From contig CALKER010000007.1 of NCBI GenBank assembly GCA_938084835.1, positions 248,001 to 312,000 on the forward strand: DNA of 64,000 bases. The letters are read 5' to 3'. Position 1 is the stretch's first letter, and every line of letters begins with the position of its first letter. The notes under the pieces are model-generated. The model worked only from the letters and a program-made list of their open reading frames with translations. It was not told where the DNA came from and did not search any database. The DNA comes from an uncultured Thermoguttaceae bacterium (GTDB lineage: Bacteria; Planctomycetota; Planctomycetia; Pirellulales; Thermoguttaceae). A program made the translations under genes and the position numbers. Below are positions 47,371-56,830 of the stretch, piece by piece.

Positions 47371-48399
47371 ATGCAGAAAGTTTCACAAAAAAGCCTCGCG
47401 GTCAAGGGACGGTCGCGGCGAGAATTCTTGGAGGTAGCCCTGGTAGGACTGGCTCTGGGGCGATCAATGGTCCAGGCTCAGGAGGCAAGTCCCGCGGGAC
47501 TTCCCACCCGCCCTTTAGGCAAAACCGGCCAGCGGGTCAGCATCATTTGCCTTGGCGGTTGGGACATCGGCGCCGTTCGCGAAGACAAAGAAGCCATCGC
47601 TATCATGCAGGAAGCCGTGGACAACGGGCTGACCTTCTTCGATAACTGCTGGGATTACCACCGCGGTCGAAGCGAAGAACTGATGGGCCGAGCCTTGGCC
47701 GAGGGCCACCGTCGCCACAAAGTCTTCCTCATGACCAAGGTCTGTGGACGCGATTACCGCACGGCTCGGCAAAATCTCGAGGATAGTCTTCGCCGGCTTC
47801 GCACGGATTATATCGACTTATGGCAATTTCATGGCATCCGCTGGGATGACGATCCGGAACTCATCTTCGCGGAAAATGGTGCCTTGAAATATGCTCTGGA
47901 AGCCCAAAAAGAGGGGAAGGTTCGGTACCTTGGATTTACTGGGCACCAGAATCCCCGCTTCCACCTCGCGATGCTCGATAAGCCCTTTGAGTGGGCAACT
48001 GTACAAATGCCAACTAATGTGCTCGATGCCCATTATGAAAGTTTCCAACACCGCGTGCTGCCTGTCTGTGTGGAACGGGGGATCGGCGTTATTGGAATGA
48101 AAGCCCTCTGCTCGCAAGGTGGGCGACTTGTGCGGGAGCTCGGCGTCCCGGCACCCCTCCTGCGGCGCTATGCCCTGTCGCTTCCCATCTCCAGCTTGGT
48201 CTGCGGTATCCAATCGCGTGAGAACCTCCGACAAGACCTAGAAATGGCGCGAAACTTCCAGCCGCTTGCCGAAGAGGAAATCCGCGAGCTGTTAAACAAA
48301 GCGGCAGGCCCCGCCAGCACCGGCCAAATCGAACAATATAAAGTGGGCAACTACGGCTGCGACTGGTGGCACAACCTGAAGCGGGCTGGGGAGGTTTAA
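47371..48399 (+). CDS. Aldo/keto reductase with Tat signal
   Basis: A 342-residue protein; GGGAGA precedes the ATG. The N-terminal SRREFLEVALVGLALG is a twin-arginine signal, so it is predicted to be exported. The AKR barrel begins at TRPLGKTGQRVSIICLGGW. Catalytic-type residues are Asp and Tyr in TFFDNCWDYHRGRSEELMG, Lys in FLMTKVCGRD and His in YIDLWQFHGIRW. The central FTGHQNPRFHLAM and C-terminal SLPISSLVCGIQSRENL are typical. Exported AKRs of this type are common in planctomycetes; substrates are unknown, probably sugars or lyase products in this locus. Confidence 0.88.
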   Translation: MQKVSQKSLAVKGRSRREFLEVALVGLALGRSMVQAQEASPAGLPTRPLGKTGQRVSIICLGGWDIGAVREDKEAIAIMQEAVDNGLTFFDNCWDYHRGRSEELMGRALAEGHRRHKVFLMTKVCGRDYRTARQNLEDSLRRLRTDYIDLWQFHGIRWDDDPELIFAENGALKYALEAQKEGKVRYLGFTGHQNPRFHLAMLDKPFEWATVQMPTNVLDAHYESFQHRVLPVCVERGIGVIGMKALCSQGGRLVRELGVPAPLLRRYALSLPISSLVCGIQSRENLRQDLEMARNFQPLAEEEIRELLNKAAGPASTGQIEQYKVGNYGCDWWHNLKRAGEV

Positions 48400-48536
48400 A
48401 GGATCTGGGGTTCGCCTCTCGCTCGTGGTTCAAGCCGGCTCGTGGTCCGCGTACCACCGCTCCGCTTAGCCGATGAGGAGATCCTCTGAAGTTATCGCCG
48501 CGCTTCGCCTTAGCCTGGCAAGCTTCACACGGCGGC

Positions 48537-51008
48537 TTATCGCCCTGTTTCCTGCTGCACCACAAGAGAGCCATCCCACCAAACCGCCAAAGGCCCGCGA
48601 ACCGTTTGGTTGCCAAACCGCGTCGGTCCTGCCTGGCGATCTTTGGCGAAAAGTACCCGGAAGGGAACCCCCTCGAGGTTGCCTTCCGCCCCGATCAGTT
48701 GGGAAGTTTCCACCCTGGTTGCCACCAGCTTGGGGGCGAGCTTCGGGCGGTGTGGGAGGAGCACGGTGATCATCTCCACCCGCTGTTGCGGCGTCTGAGT
48801 GGAAGCCTCTACATGCCACTGATTGGGGAATTTCTCCCGGGGTGGCGGATCATAACCATCCCACTGCCGGAACCTCAGCTCCTCCGTGGACAAGTATTGA
48901 ACGATCAAACAGGCTTGAGGTCTTTTCACTGTGAGACGTTGGGCACGCTCGTCTATATCAAAAGGCGAAAGGGCATGGAGCATAAACTGGAATGTGGTAG
49001 GCTTGCCGGCCACCGCCTGGTCGTAGAGCACGATAAGAGCATCGGGCAACGTGGGTTTTGGCCCCGCACCTTTCCCAGATCGGCTGGCCGCCAGATGTTG
49101 GGTTCGCAGGAAAGCCACGTGGCGCAGGGCACCCTGAAGTCGCCCGCCGTATGCTTTGGTGGCATCCCCACACAAATAGTCCACAAAGGGACCAAGTTCA
49201 AAGTTCACAATTTCGCCCTGCGAATCGGCCCGATGAGGTACTTGCCCCTCCCCGCCAACGAGCACCGCGTTATGGGCCACCGTGCTATGGGCCCACTTGT
49301 AATGGAAGGGGCTACCGTGGATATCCCGGTACACACACGTGGTAAGAAGGGAGTCGCCGTAGGCATTAAGCTGAAAGCTATTTTGCGGATTATGCCCGTG
49401 ACTTCGCGCGCCAAAGGGGCTGGATTTAAACAACAGATGGACGTCCTGCCGGCTGTCCAAAAGTGTCAGATGCAAGCTGGCCACACCTATTCCACGAAAC
49501 ACCCGCGAGGGAGGCAATTCCGCCGGGGGGCGCGGTGCCGGGAGGGTGCTCATCTGAGCCCGATAAAGGAAACCCAGAATGCCCCCTTCCGGCGTCATCT
49601 GCCACGCGTCCGCCCACCACCTCCAATAGGACGCGTGGGGCACCTTATGAGCGTGAGCAGCCCGGAGGAAATATTCCATAAATCCTCCCCATCCACGGGA
49701 GGGCGTCCTATGGGACAAATCCCCGAAACCCATATTAGGACTTCCCGGTGGAGCCACATACAGAGCGAAATCCGCCACGCGGTGGAAAAACGGCTTACGA
49801 AAGCCGTCGATTCCTAAGGCCACATCCGCCACATGCAGCCACCAGACGGCTTTGCTCATATAGCCTGCCCAATAGCTTAAGCCTTCATGCCAGCCGCCGT
49901 CGTCATCACACCACACAGGATAACAGGCGAAAAACTTGTTAAGTGCGTAGTCGAGCCACAATTCTGCTTCGGGCACTTCGCCATAAAGACCGATGGCAGC
50001 TTCGCCGATCTTATGCCAGGTGCGATTTCCGTGGCTGTTGTAAGGGCGATTCAAATGACCGACACCGCGGCCCACCTCGCCACTTTCCCACGCATCGCTA
50101 ATTCGCCGAATCATTACCCGGTGGAACTGTTGGCGCTCCTGCGGGGAGAGCCGATCGAATGCCCAGTCATAGGCCCTCACCGGCCGATGGAGCATGGGCT
50201 TGGCAGCCTCGCAATTAAGACGAAAATTTGTCGGTCCATCTGGATCCCAGGAAGCCAAATGATTGATCCATCGGCGCGCTGCCTCACCGAATCGTGGTTC
50301 TTGTGAAATCAGATAAACAAAGGCAAGGATCTCTGCTTCTTGGCAGGCTTTAAGGGTTTGCTCTCTATTGGGCCACCAATATTTGACGGCCTCCACATCG
50401 TTGAGATCTCGGGCCGAGCCCCTCTTGGCGGGCTCCGGCGTTGGGCCGGCCTGAAGGATTTGCTCCGCTTGGCGACGCAACCGCTCAAACTCTTGTTTCA
50501 GCTCGGTCCGCGCCAGCTCCCGAAGCCGCGGTAATTGCTCCGCCCGGACAAACAGACGCGGATGCCCCCGGGGAATCCGCTCCCCCCGTTGTTGGTGATT
50601 GGGCATGGGGAAATGGACAGCCTCAGGCGGAATGGTGAACCTCCGCACCACACTCCAGCCGGATTGCTTCCCGTCCTTCGTGACAAATCGATAACGCCAG
50701 AAATAGTGCCCCGGCTCAAGGGGCTGATCATGCGTGTACACGGGCCAGGGGATGTCCTGAATCGTCGTGGCATCGGAAAAATCCTCCCGCTTCGCCCACT
50801 GCACCTCGTACCGATAGGCTTGCGGCTCGTGTACCCAACAAAGTGAGGGAGGATTAAGCGGCACTACGGCGCCGTCAGTCGGCCGATAGCCCCATTCATC
50901 CGCCGCCGGCGAACGATTAGTTGGCACAAGCTCAGCATCAACAGCCCCTCCCACCAGGAGCAAGCCACCGAACACAAGCAGCCTCAGAACCTGAGTCCAA
51001 TCCCGCAT
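48537..51008 (-). CDS. Heparinase II/III-like (alginate/heparin) lyase, secreted
   Basis: ATG 51008 has AAGGAG ten bases upstream and gives 823 residues; a longer ORF extends upstream without homology. A signal peptide (VLRLLVFGGLLLVGGAVDA) is followed by an N-terminal fibronectin-like domain (CWVHEPQAYRYEVQWAKREDF). The (alpha/alpha) toroid contains NRPYNSHGNRTWHKIGEA, with the Asn-His pair expected of the catalytic site, and later YWAGYMSKAVWWLHVAD. The beta-sheet domain begins near LLFKSSPFGARSHGHNPQNS, which carries the conserved second His. The family cleaves uronate-containing polysaccharides by beta-elimination. It is convergent with the aldo/keto reductase gene. Confidence 0.88.
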   Translation of the reverse strand: MRDWTQVLRLLVFGGLLLVGGAVDAELVPTNRSPAADEWGYRPTDGAVVPLNPPSLCWVHEPQAYRYEVQWAKREDFSDATTIQDIPWPVYTHDQPLEPGHYFWRYRFVTKDGKQSGWSVVRRFTIPPEAVHFPMPNHQQRGERIPRGHPRLFVRAEQLPRLRELARTELKQEFERLRRQAEQILQAGPTPEPAKRGSARDLNDVEAVKYWWPNREQTLKACQEAEILAFVYLISQEPRFGEAARRWINHLASWDPDGPTNFRLNCEAAKPMLHRPVRAYDWAFDRLSPQERQQFHRVMIRRISDAWESGEVGRGVGHLNRPYNSHGNRTWHKIGEAAIGLYGEVPEAELWLDYALNKFFACYPVWCDDDGGWHEGLSYWAGYMSKAVWWLHVADVALGIDGFRKPFFHRVADFALYVAPPGSPNMGFGDLSHRTPSRGWGGFMEYFLRAAHAHKVPHASYWRWWADAWQMTPEGGILGFLYRAQMSTLPAPRPPAELPPSRVFRGIGVASLHLTLLDSRQDVHLLFKSSPFGARSHGHNPQNSFQLNAYGDSLLTTCVYRDIHGSPFHYKWAHSTVAHNAVLVGGEGQVPHRADSQGEIVNFELGPFVDYLCGDATKAYGGRLQGALRHVAFLRTQHLAASRSGKGAGPKPTLPDALIVLYDQAVAGKPTTFQFMLHALSPFDIDERAQRLTVKRPQACLIVQYLSTEELRFRQWDGYDPPPREKFPNQWHVEASTQTPQQRVEMITVLLPHRPKLAPKLVATRVETSQLIGAEGNLEGVPFRVLFAKDRQAGPTRFGNQTVRGPLAVWWDGSLVVQQETGR

Positions 51009-51860
51009 CGTAAGGAGCTCCTTTTTAAATGCGATACCAGAGCAAAGCCATCGTAGCCTGCGTGTGCCAACGGAGAATACTTCGGGGGCTAAAAATGCCC
51101 AATCGGGAGGCAACCAAAGGCGGGTACAACCGATCGACAGCCATGATGATAGGCCCTCCTCTGCCCACTTGCAAGCAAAATTTCCCACGTCCCATGGGGG
51201 AATTTTGATTAAGCCCATCGGCGAAATGAAGCGACACGAAAGCCTCGCGGCTTGGGTGTGAGATGGCGGGGGGTATCAGGTCGGTCACCATCGGCCTCAA
51301 ACGAGGAACTCGGGAATCACAGGGCGGCGATCTTTCCGCGTAGTTCGATCCCAGTCGCTCGAACCGGTTGGTGTATCTTGGTTCGTTGAAAGCTTTCAGG
51401 GTAAATTGGCCAACCCCAGGATCATACAGGGCCTCGTTGTTATGCCCCGGGGATCGACTGGAATTTGGCCGTCGCCACAATGGAGGAGCTATGCGTGAGC
51501 GGAGTGCGATCTTCTTGCCCGCCAGTCACTCCGGAAGCTGGCTTGAAGTCGAGACCCCTTTTGTCCCGGAAAGAATCCTTCTGGCCGGTGCCCACCCCTT
51601 GTACCTTCCGAAGTGACGGAGGGAAAATATCTGCCGGGCCCGGTGCCAGTCAGCTTTGTAAGAAGCCAGCCCCCCGAAGCTGCCGGACAGCTCAAGCATG
51701 CGCTGAGCAAACCCATTGAGAAAAGCTGGTGCGGAAATCTTTTGCAGAAGAAATCTCCGAAAACCCTGGGAGTCGCATAAGCCGGGGGCGGCACCCAGAT
51801 GTTCTCTGGGACTTTCGCCCGCCCTACGTTGGCAATCCTCTCCAAGAAAAGGGAGCGTTT
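51009..51860. other. 852-bp gap between divergent heparinase-like and serA genes
   Basis: It holds the upstream regions of both genes. A TTCGA/TCGAA inverted repeat is visible near 51340-51360. No gene or RNA was recognised. Confidence 0.5.
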
Positions 51861-53486
51861 ATGCGTCGAGTGTTGATTCTTGATCCGCTGTCTGCCGAGG
51901 GTTTGCGGATGCTGCGGGCGGCAGGCCTTGAGGTGGAAGAGCGCCCCGGACTGAAAGGAGAAGCTCTGCGAGAAGCGCTGGCCGGCGCCGACGGAGCCAT
52001 CTGCCGCAGCGGTGTCACAATCACCCGCGAGGTGCTCACCGGCAACCGGCGTTTGCGGGTCATTGTCCGGGCGGGAGTGGGCGTGGACAACATCGACCTC
52101 GAGGCTGCCACGCGACAGGGCATTATCGTCATGAATACCCCGGGCGCTAATACGGTAGCTACGGCCGAGCACACCATAGCCTTACTGCTGGCCCTTGCGC
52201 GGCGGATCTGCCCTGCCTACCAAACTTTGCAGCAAGGCTCTTGGGAAAGAAACCGCTTTGTCGGGAAACAACTTTCCGGCAAGGTTCTGGGGGTTGTGGG
52301 TTTGGGTCGGGTGGGTCGGGCCGTGGCCGAACGAGCCAACGGCTTGGGCATGAAGGTCATGGCCTACGATCCGTATGTTTCCCACGCCTGGGCCAGGGAT
52401 TGGGCGGTGGAGATGGTCTCCTCACTTGAAGATCTTCTTCCCCTTGTGGACTTCCTCACGTTGCATGTACCGCTTAACGATCAAACCCGAGGGATGATTG
52501 GGGAAGCCCAGCTGCGCCAAATGAAACGCGGCGCCTTCCTCATTAACTGCGCTCGCGGCGGAATTGTTGACGAAAAGGCCGTAGTAGCGGCTTTGGATGC
52601 TGGCCACCTTGGTGGAGTGGCGCTCGATGTGTTTCAGGAGGAACCATGCACTTCCCATCCCCTTTTCGGGCGCGACAACGTCGTGTGCACGCCCCATCTT
52701 GGCGCAAGTACCATGGAGGCTCAAGAACAAGTGGCCATTGAGGCCGCCGAACTCATCATGGAATATTTCGGCCGCGGGGTGGTCAAACAGGCCATTAATA
52801 CCGTCGCTGTCGCGCCGGAAGCCCTTCGCGACTTAGGCGGGTTTCTCAACGTGGCCTATCGCCTGGGACTTCTCCTTTCGCAGCTTCAAGCGGACAATGT
52901 GCAGCGCTGCCATGTGCGGGTGGAAGGAGAGGTGGCACGGCGGGACATTCGGCTGCTCTCCGCCGCGGTGGCCGTCGGACTCCTCGAACGGGTTGTGGCC
53001 GAGCCCGTTAACCTCGTCAACGCCGAATGGCTCCTCCGCGATCGAGGCATTCAACTGGTTGAAGAACGAAGTGCCGAGGCCGGCGAGTTCAGCTCCCTCG
53101 TGCGCGTAGAGCTGCAATCCCCTGAGCGAACTGTAATAGCTGCCGCAACCCTCTTTGGGAATTTACCCCGGCTGGTGCATCTCCGCGATTGTCGCCTCGA
53201 AAGCCCCTTAGAAGGAACTATGATGATTCTCACTCTGCACGATCGGCCGGGAGTCATCGGCAAGATTGGCACTATCTTCGGGGCCTATCACATAAACATC
53301 GCGCAGATGACGGTGGGCCGAAATACCGATCGGCCTGGGGGCGAACAAGTGGCAGTGCTCCTTCTAGACGATCAGCCCCCACCCGAAGCGCTGGCTCAAG
53401 TTCGTCAACAAGCCCCAATTCATTCAGTGTCCATCATCCAGTTGCCGGGGCGCTACGAGCGGCCCTGGTGGCTGCATGGAGGGTAG
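51861..53486 (+). CDS. serA: D-3-phosphoglycerate dehydrogenase
   Basis: The ATG at 51861 follows AAAAGGGAG and gives 541 residues; the ORF is open further upstream. The enzyme oxidises 3-phosphoglycerate in the first step of serine synthesis. It is the long form: substrate and NAD domains (VVGLGRVGRAVAERANGLG), catalytic-region motifs INCARGGIVDEKAVVAALD and TPHLGAST with the active-site His, then an allosteric substrate-binding (ASB) domain (about 315-460), then a C-terminal ACT domain (MMILTLHDRPGVIGKIG). The ACT domain suggests serine feedback, although the regulatory residues were not verified. It is convergent with gdhA. Confidence 0.95.
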   Translation: MRRVLILDPLSAEGLRMLRAAGLEVEERPGLKGEALREALAGADGAICRSGVTITREVLTGNRRLRVIVRAGVGVDNIDLEAATRQGIIVMNTPGANTVATAEHTIALLLALARRICPAYQTLQQGSWERNRFVGKQLSGKVLGVVGLGRVGRAVAERANGLGMKVMAYDPYVSHAWARDWAVEMVSSLEDLLPLVDFLTLHVPLNDQTRGMIGEAQLRQMKRGAFLINCARGGIVDEKAVVAALDAGHLGGVALDVFQEEPCTSHPLFGRDNVVCTPHLGASTMEAQEQVAIEAAELIMEYFGRGVVKQAINTVAVAPEALRDLGGFLNVAYRLGLLLSQLQADNVQRCHVRVEGEVARRDIRLLSAAVAVGLLERVVAEPVNLVNAEWLLRDRGIQLVEERSAEAGEFSSLVRVELQSPERTVIAAATLFGNLPRLVHLRDCRLESPLEGTMMILTLHDRPGVIGKIGTIFGAYHINIAQMTVGRNTDRPGGEQVAVLLLDDQPPPEALAQVRQQAPIHSVSIIQLPGRYERPWWLHGG

Positions 53487-53808
53487 CCCTCACCGAGCAC
53501 TCCCCAGCCTCTCGCGACCTACAAGGGACCTCGTTTGGCCCAGCCTCCATCAGGCGATCATCACATCCTTTTTGCTTAACAGACCAGCGGCAATTTCGCC
53601 CACGATTTCACGCCGGCAGAAGGCATCAAGCAAAAAACGTAAAGCCAAAGCCCGACGATCAACCCTTGCACCACTTTTTTGCGGTTCTGGCCCTTTCCAG
53701 CAGCTCTGACGGCGGCTTTCGACTTCGAAACATTTAGCTCCCCTCGCTGGGGAAAACTGACCCACCCGATGCTTTCGTCAACAAGTTCTTCCCGTAACAC
53801 CCCAGCTA
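53487..53808. other. 322-bp gap between convergent serA and gdhA
   Basis: Short ORFs of 70-80 codons on the minus strand have no recognisable content. No strong terminator hairpin was noticed. Confidence 0.45.
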
Positions 53809-55176
53809 TCACACCACACCCTGAGCCAGCATAGCATTGGCCACACGGACAAATCCACCGATATTGGCTCCATCCACATAATCGACCCAGCCGTCGGACT
53901 TAGTCCCGTAGAGGCAACAAGTGTCGTGGACGCTCTTCATGATCGCCTGAAGTTGTCGATCTACCTGCTCCCGCGTCCACACGGTGTGTCCCGCATTCTG
54001 GGACATCTCCAGGCCAGAGACCGCTACGCCTCCCGCGTTGGCCGCCTTACCCGGGCCAAAGAGAATCTTGGCTTGGCGGAAGACGTCGATGGCTTCCGGT
54101 GTGCACGGCATGTTGGCACCTTCCGACACACAGTAACAACCGTTCCGGACCAGTTGCTGGGCATCTTCCCCGTCTAACTCGTTTTGGGTAGCACTGGGCA
54201 TGGCGATATGGCACGGTATTGCCCAGGGTCGCTTTCCCGCGTAGTATTGGCAGCCGAATTTTTCCGCATATTCCGCGATGCGTCCCCGCTTCTCATTCTT
54301 AAGCCACTTCACGAATTCCAGCTTTTCCTCATTCAGGCCGTCGGGGTCGTAGATGAATCCACCCGAATCGGAAAGCGTCACGCACTTGGCCCCGCGCTCA
54401 ATGAGCTTTTCCACCGTGTACTGGGCCACGTTGCCGGAGCCGGAAACCGTTACGATTTTCCCCCCAAGGCCATCCCCGCGGCGGAGAAGCATTTGTTCCA
54501 CAAAGTACACATTGCCGTAGCCGGTGGCTTCCGGCCGGATGTGGGAACCTCCCCACCCCAGCCCTTTACCCGTCAGCACACCGCTAAATTCCTTCCGAAT
54601 CCGCTTGTACTGCCCAAACATATAACCAATCTCGCGGGTGCCCACCCCGATGTCCCCCGCAGGTACATCTGTCATCGGGCCCACGTGACGATAAAGCTCG
54701 GTCATGAAGCTCTGACAGAAATGCATCACCTCACGGTCGCTCTTACCCTTAGGATCAAAGTTGGACCCACCTTTGCCTGCTCCCAAAGGCAGCCCCGTGA
54801 GGCTGTTTTTGAACACTTGTTCAAAGGCCAGAAACTTTAGAATGCTGAGATTCACCGTGGGGTGAAACCGAAGACCACCCTTGTAAGGCCCCAAGGCACT
54901 GTTCATCTGAATGCGATACCCACGGTTTACGCGGACGGCCCCAGAATCGTCCACCCAGGCTACCCGAAACATTACTACCTGCTCTGGCTCAACGATCCGC
55001 TGCAAAATACGCTCCTTCCAGTAGACCGGGTGAGCCTCGATAAAGGGCATTACGCTCTCGGCCACCTCCCGTACCGCCTGATGAAACTCCGGCTCGTTGG
55101 GATTCCCGCTAATAACCTCGTTCATGAACTCATCAAACATCTTGGAGGTCGAGTGAGCTTGAGTTGCAACCGCCAT
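53809..55176 (-). CDS. gdhA: NADP-specific glutamate dehydrogenase
   Basis: A 455-residue hexameric-type glutamate dehydrogenase that aminates 2-oxoglutarate with ammonium. Key motifs are NSALGPYKGGLRFHPTVN and the catalytic-lysine loop PLGAGKGGSNFDPKGKSD, then DVPAGDIGVGTREIGYMFGQ, with the Rossmann fold in VTVSGSGNVAQYTVEKL. CVSEGANMPCTPEAID and the length match the NADP-using E. coli type. GGAGAAA lies before the ATG. Two copies of GAGAAACATT (minus strand) lie within 45 bases upstream, and a three-codon ATG-GAA-TCA-TAG mini-ORF sits between them; both could affect translation (speculative). Confidence 0.96.
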   Translation of the reverse strand: MAVATQAHSTSKMFDEFMNEVISGNPNEPEFHQAVREVAESVMPFIEAHPVYWKERILQRIVEPEQVVMFRVAWVDDSGAVRVNRGYRIQMNSALGPYKGGLRFHPTVNLSILKFLAFEQVFKNSLTGLPLGAGKGGSNFDPKGKSDREVMHFCQSFMTELYRHVGPMTDVPAGDIGVGTREIGYMFGQYKRIRKEFSGVLTGKGLGWGGSHIRPEATGYGNVYFVEQMLLRRGDGLGGKIVTVSGSGNVAQYTVEKLIERGAKCVTLSDSGGFIYDPDGLNEEKLEFVKWLKNEKRGRIAEYAEKFGCQYYAGKRPWAIPCHIAMPSATQNELDGEDAQQLVRNGCYCVSEGANMPCTPEAIDVFRQAKILFGPGKAANAGGVAVSGLEMSQNAGHTVWTREQVDRQLQAIMKSVHDTCCLYGTKSDGWVDYVDGANIGGFVRVANAMLAQGVV

Positions 55177-56590
55177 AAGATTTCTCCAATGTTTCTCCTA
55201 TGATTCCATGAAATGTTTCTCTGATTCTCTAGGTAGCAAAGGTGGAGCTAGCACAAGTAAGCGGAGATTTGTCCACGCTCCACTTCGCCAAGTAACCAAA
55301 TAGCCAATTTCATCTATGCTTCTAATGCTTTCCCCACGTATTGCCACTGCTTATAGACCTGCGCGCAACTCTTCGCTTGAGGCTTCACCGGGAAGCTGGC
55401 AGCCGCACGAAGAGCTTGCCCCTGGCAGAGCAGGAAGCAAAACCCGACGGTCGCCGGAGCGGCGATCTACAGCCAGCGTGAGTCTAGGAAACCTCTAGCT
55501 TTTTGGGGCGAGGTCACCTACCGGAGCGCAGCTGCCCTCCTTCGAACTATTCCAATCGCGCAGTTCGTAAATTCATATTAGCTTATTCAGCGGACCAGCA
55601 TGATTAATTTAGTTAATTGTAGCGATACCATTAGCTCGCGCCAAGTGCATCCGGGCGTCCCACCTGGGTGCGATTCCTGGCTACACCCAATTCTTTCCTT
55701 CCGGCACAAAGTTATCCGATTTCCCGGTTACGCTGAGCACCCGGAAAGGCCAGAATTTTCCGAACGGAGAACTCAACATGTTCTGCAGCAAGTTCGGTAA
55801 GTTGATAAGTTTCGAAAAAAATGGAAACTAGAGCTTCTCGTGCCTTATACCTATGGCGACCTCTGGCAAACCGGAAATGAAGTGAACTGCTCGACCTTGC
55901 GGTACCGGAGGAAGACGGTGCCATTCCAAATGCCGTTGGTAGACCGCGCCACCTCAGCAGATTAGTCAGTGGCATCCCTATGAAGTTAATCGCATACCTA
56001 ATAGCCCTGTTTTAGGGCTTGGCAAATGCCTGGTTTAGAGTTGCTTGCCGTCTCCGGAGGCTGGTTACCTATTAAGTGGAAAGGCTGTTCACCGGAAGGG
56101 CTGGGCCATCGGAATGCACTTGTCTGTTGGTTATCAAAGCTCTGAGCGGAGACAACAACTTGATCCCTAACGGTTTAAACCTTTTGGCGTGACTTTTGAG
56201 GATCGTCCAGTTGCAAGGTTTTATAGGGTAAGGGCTGGGAAGTACGGACTGGGAAACATAGGAGATCTCGGGGGACTAAGCTAAAGGGCAGAAGTTCGGA
56301 GGAATCATTCACGCTTTCGGATTAGATCGAAAAATTCGGCTTTAGTTCGAAAGGCAGCAAGGACGGCGAAAGTTTCCCGCCCGTCTTCGGCCTAATCTGC
56401 CATCAGGAAAAGTAAAAAGAACGCTAAATTTTTCGCAGACTCAACTCATTGGCTTGGCTTAGCCGTGGAGAGATCCCGGGGACGATAATCCAACTCTCCT
56501 ACGACCAAATGATGGGGACGAGCTACCAAGGACCGAAGCCTCAAACCAGTTCGACAGAACCCACACATTCCCAATGCGAAGCTCATGTCT
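55177..56590. other. 1.4-kb largely non-coding region
   Basis: No convincing gene was found. It contains the gdhA upstream repeats and a degenerate tRNA-like sequence at 55617-55690, listed separately. Confidence 0.55.
55617..55690 (+). pseudogene. Degenerate tRNA-like sequence
   Basis: TGTAG (55619-55623) pairs with CTACA, which directly follows a T-arm-like stem: CTGGG, loop TGCGATT, CCTGG (five pairs, two of them G-T). The T-stem abuts the acceptor strand as in a tRNA. A five-pair GCGCC/GGCGT stem sits where the anticodon arm should be, but with an 11-base loop. The D-arm is only TTAGCTC without a partner. It is most likely a decayed tRNA or chance. Confidence 0.25.
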
Positions 56591-56830
56591 TTAAGCGGAG
56601 GCACGTCGGACGGCACGGTAAGCTTGGAGGACTTCGTACAGATCGGAAGACAACGCCACGGGTTCATTGGAAAAGTCGTGGAGCCACGCCCTCTTAGTCC
56701 GGCACGCATCGATAAGTAACGGAAGGATTTCGCCCAGAGTTGTTTCAACCCACTGCGACTCACCGTGGGCACAGCACTGCGGGGGGGAACTGGCCGATTC
56801 TTGGAAAATATGAATTCGAGCAAGCTTCAT
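56591..56830 (-). CDS. Small hypothetical protein (79 residues)
   Basis: The ATG at 56830 is preceded by AAAGGAGGG at six bases, one of the best ribosome binding sites in the window. The product begins MKLARIHIFQES and has natural composition with a cohesive C-terminal half: VETTLGEILPLLIDACRTKR followed by AWLHDFSNEPVALSSDLYEV. It is probably an alpha/beta fold with a C-terminal helix. There is no signal peptide or known catalytic motif. I do not recognise a named family. It stands alone in a 3.4-kb non-coding region. A 149-codon ORF in another frame overlaps its 5' part but looks random. Confidence 0.6.
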   Translation of the reverse strand: MKLARIHIFQESASSPPQCCAHGESQWVETTLGEILPLLIDACRTKRAWLHDFSNEPVALSSDLYEVLQAYRAVRRASA

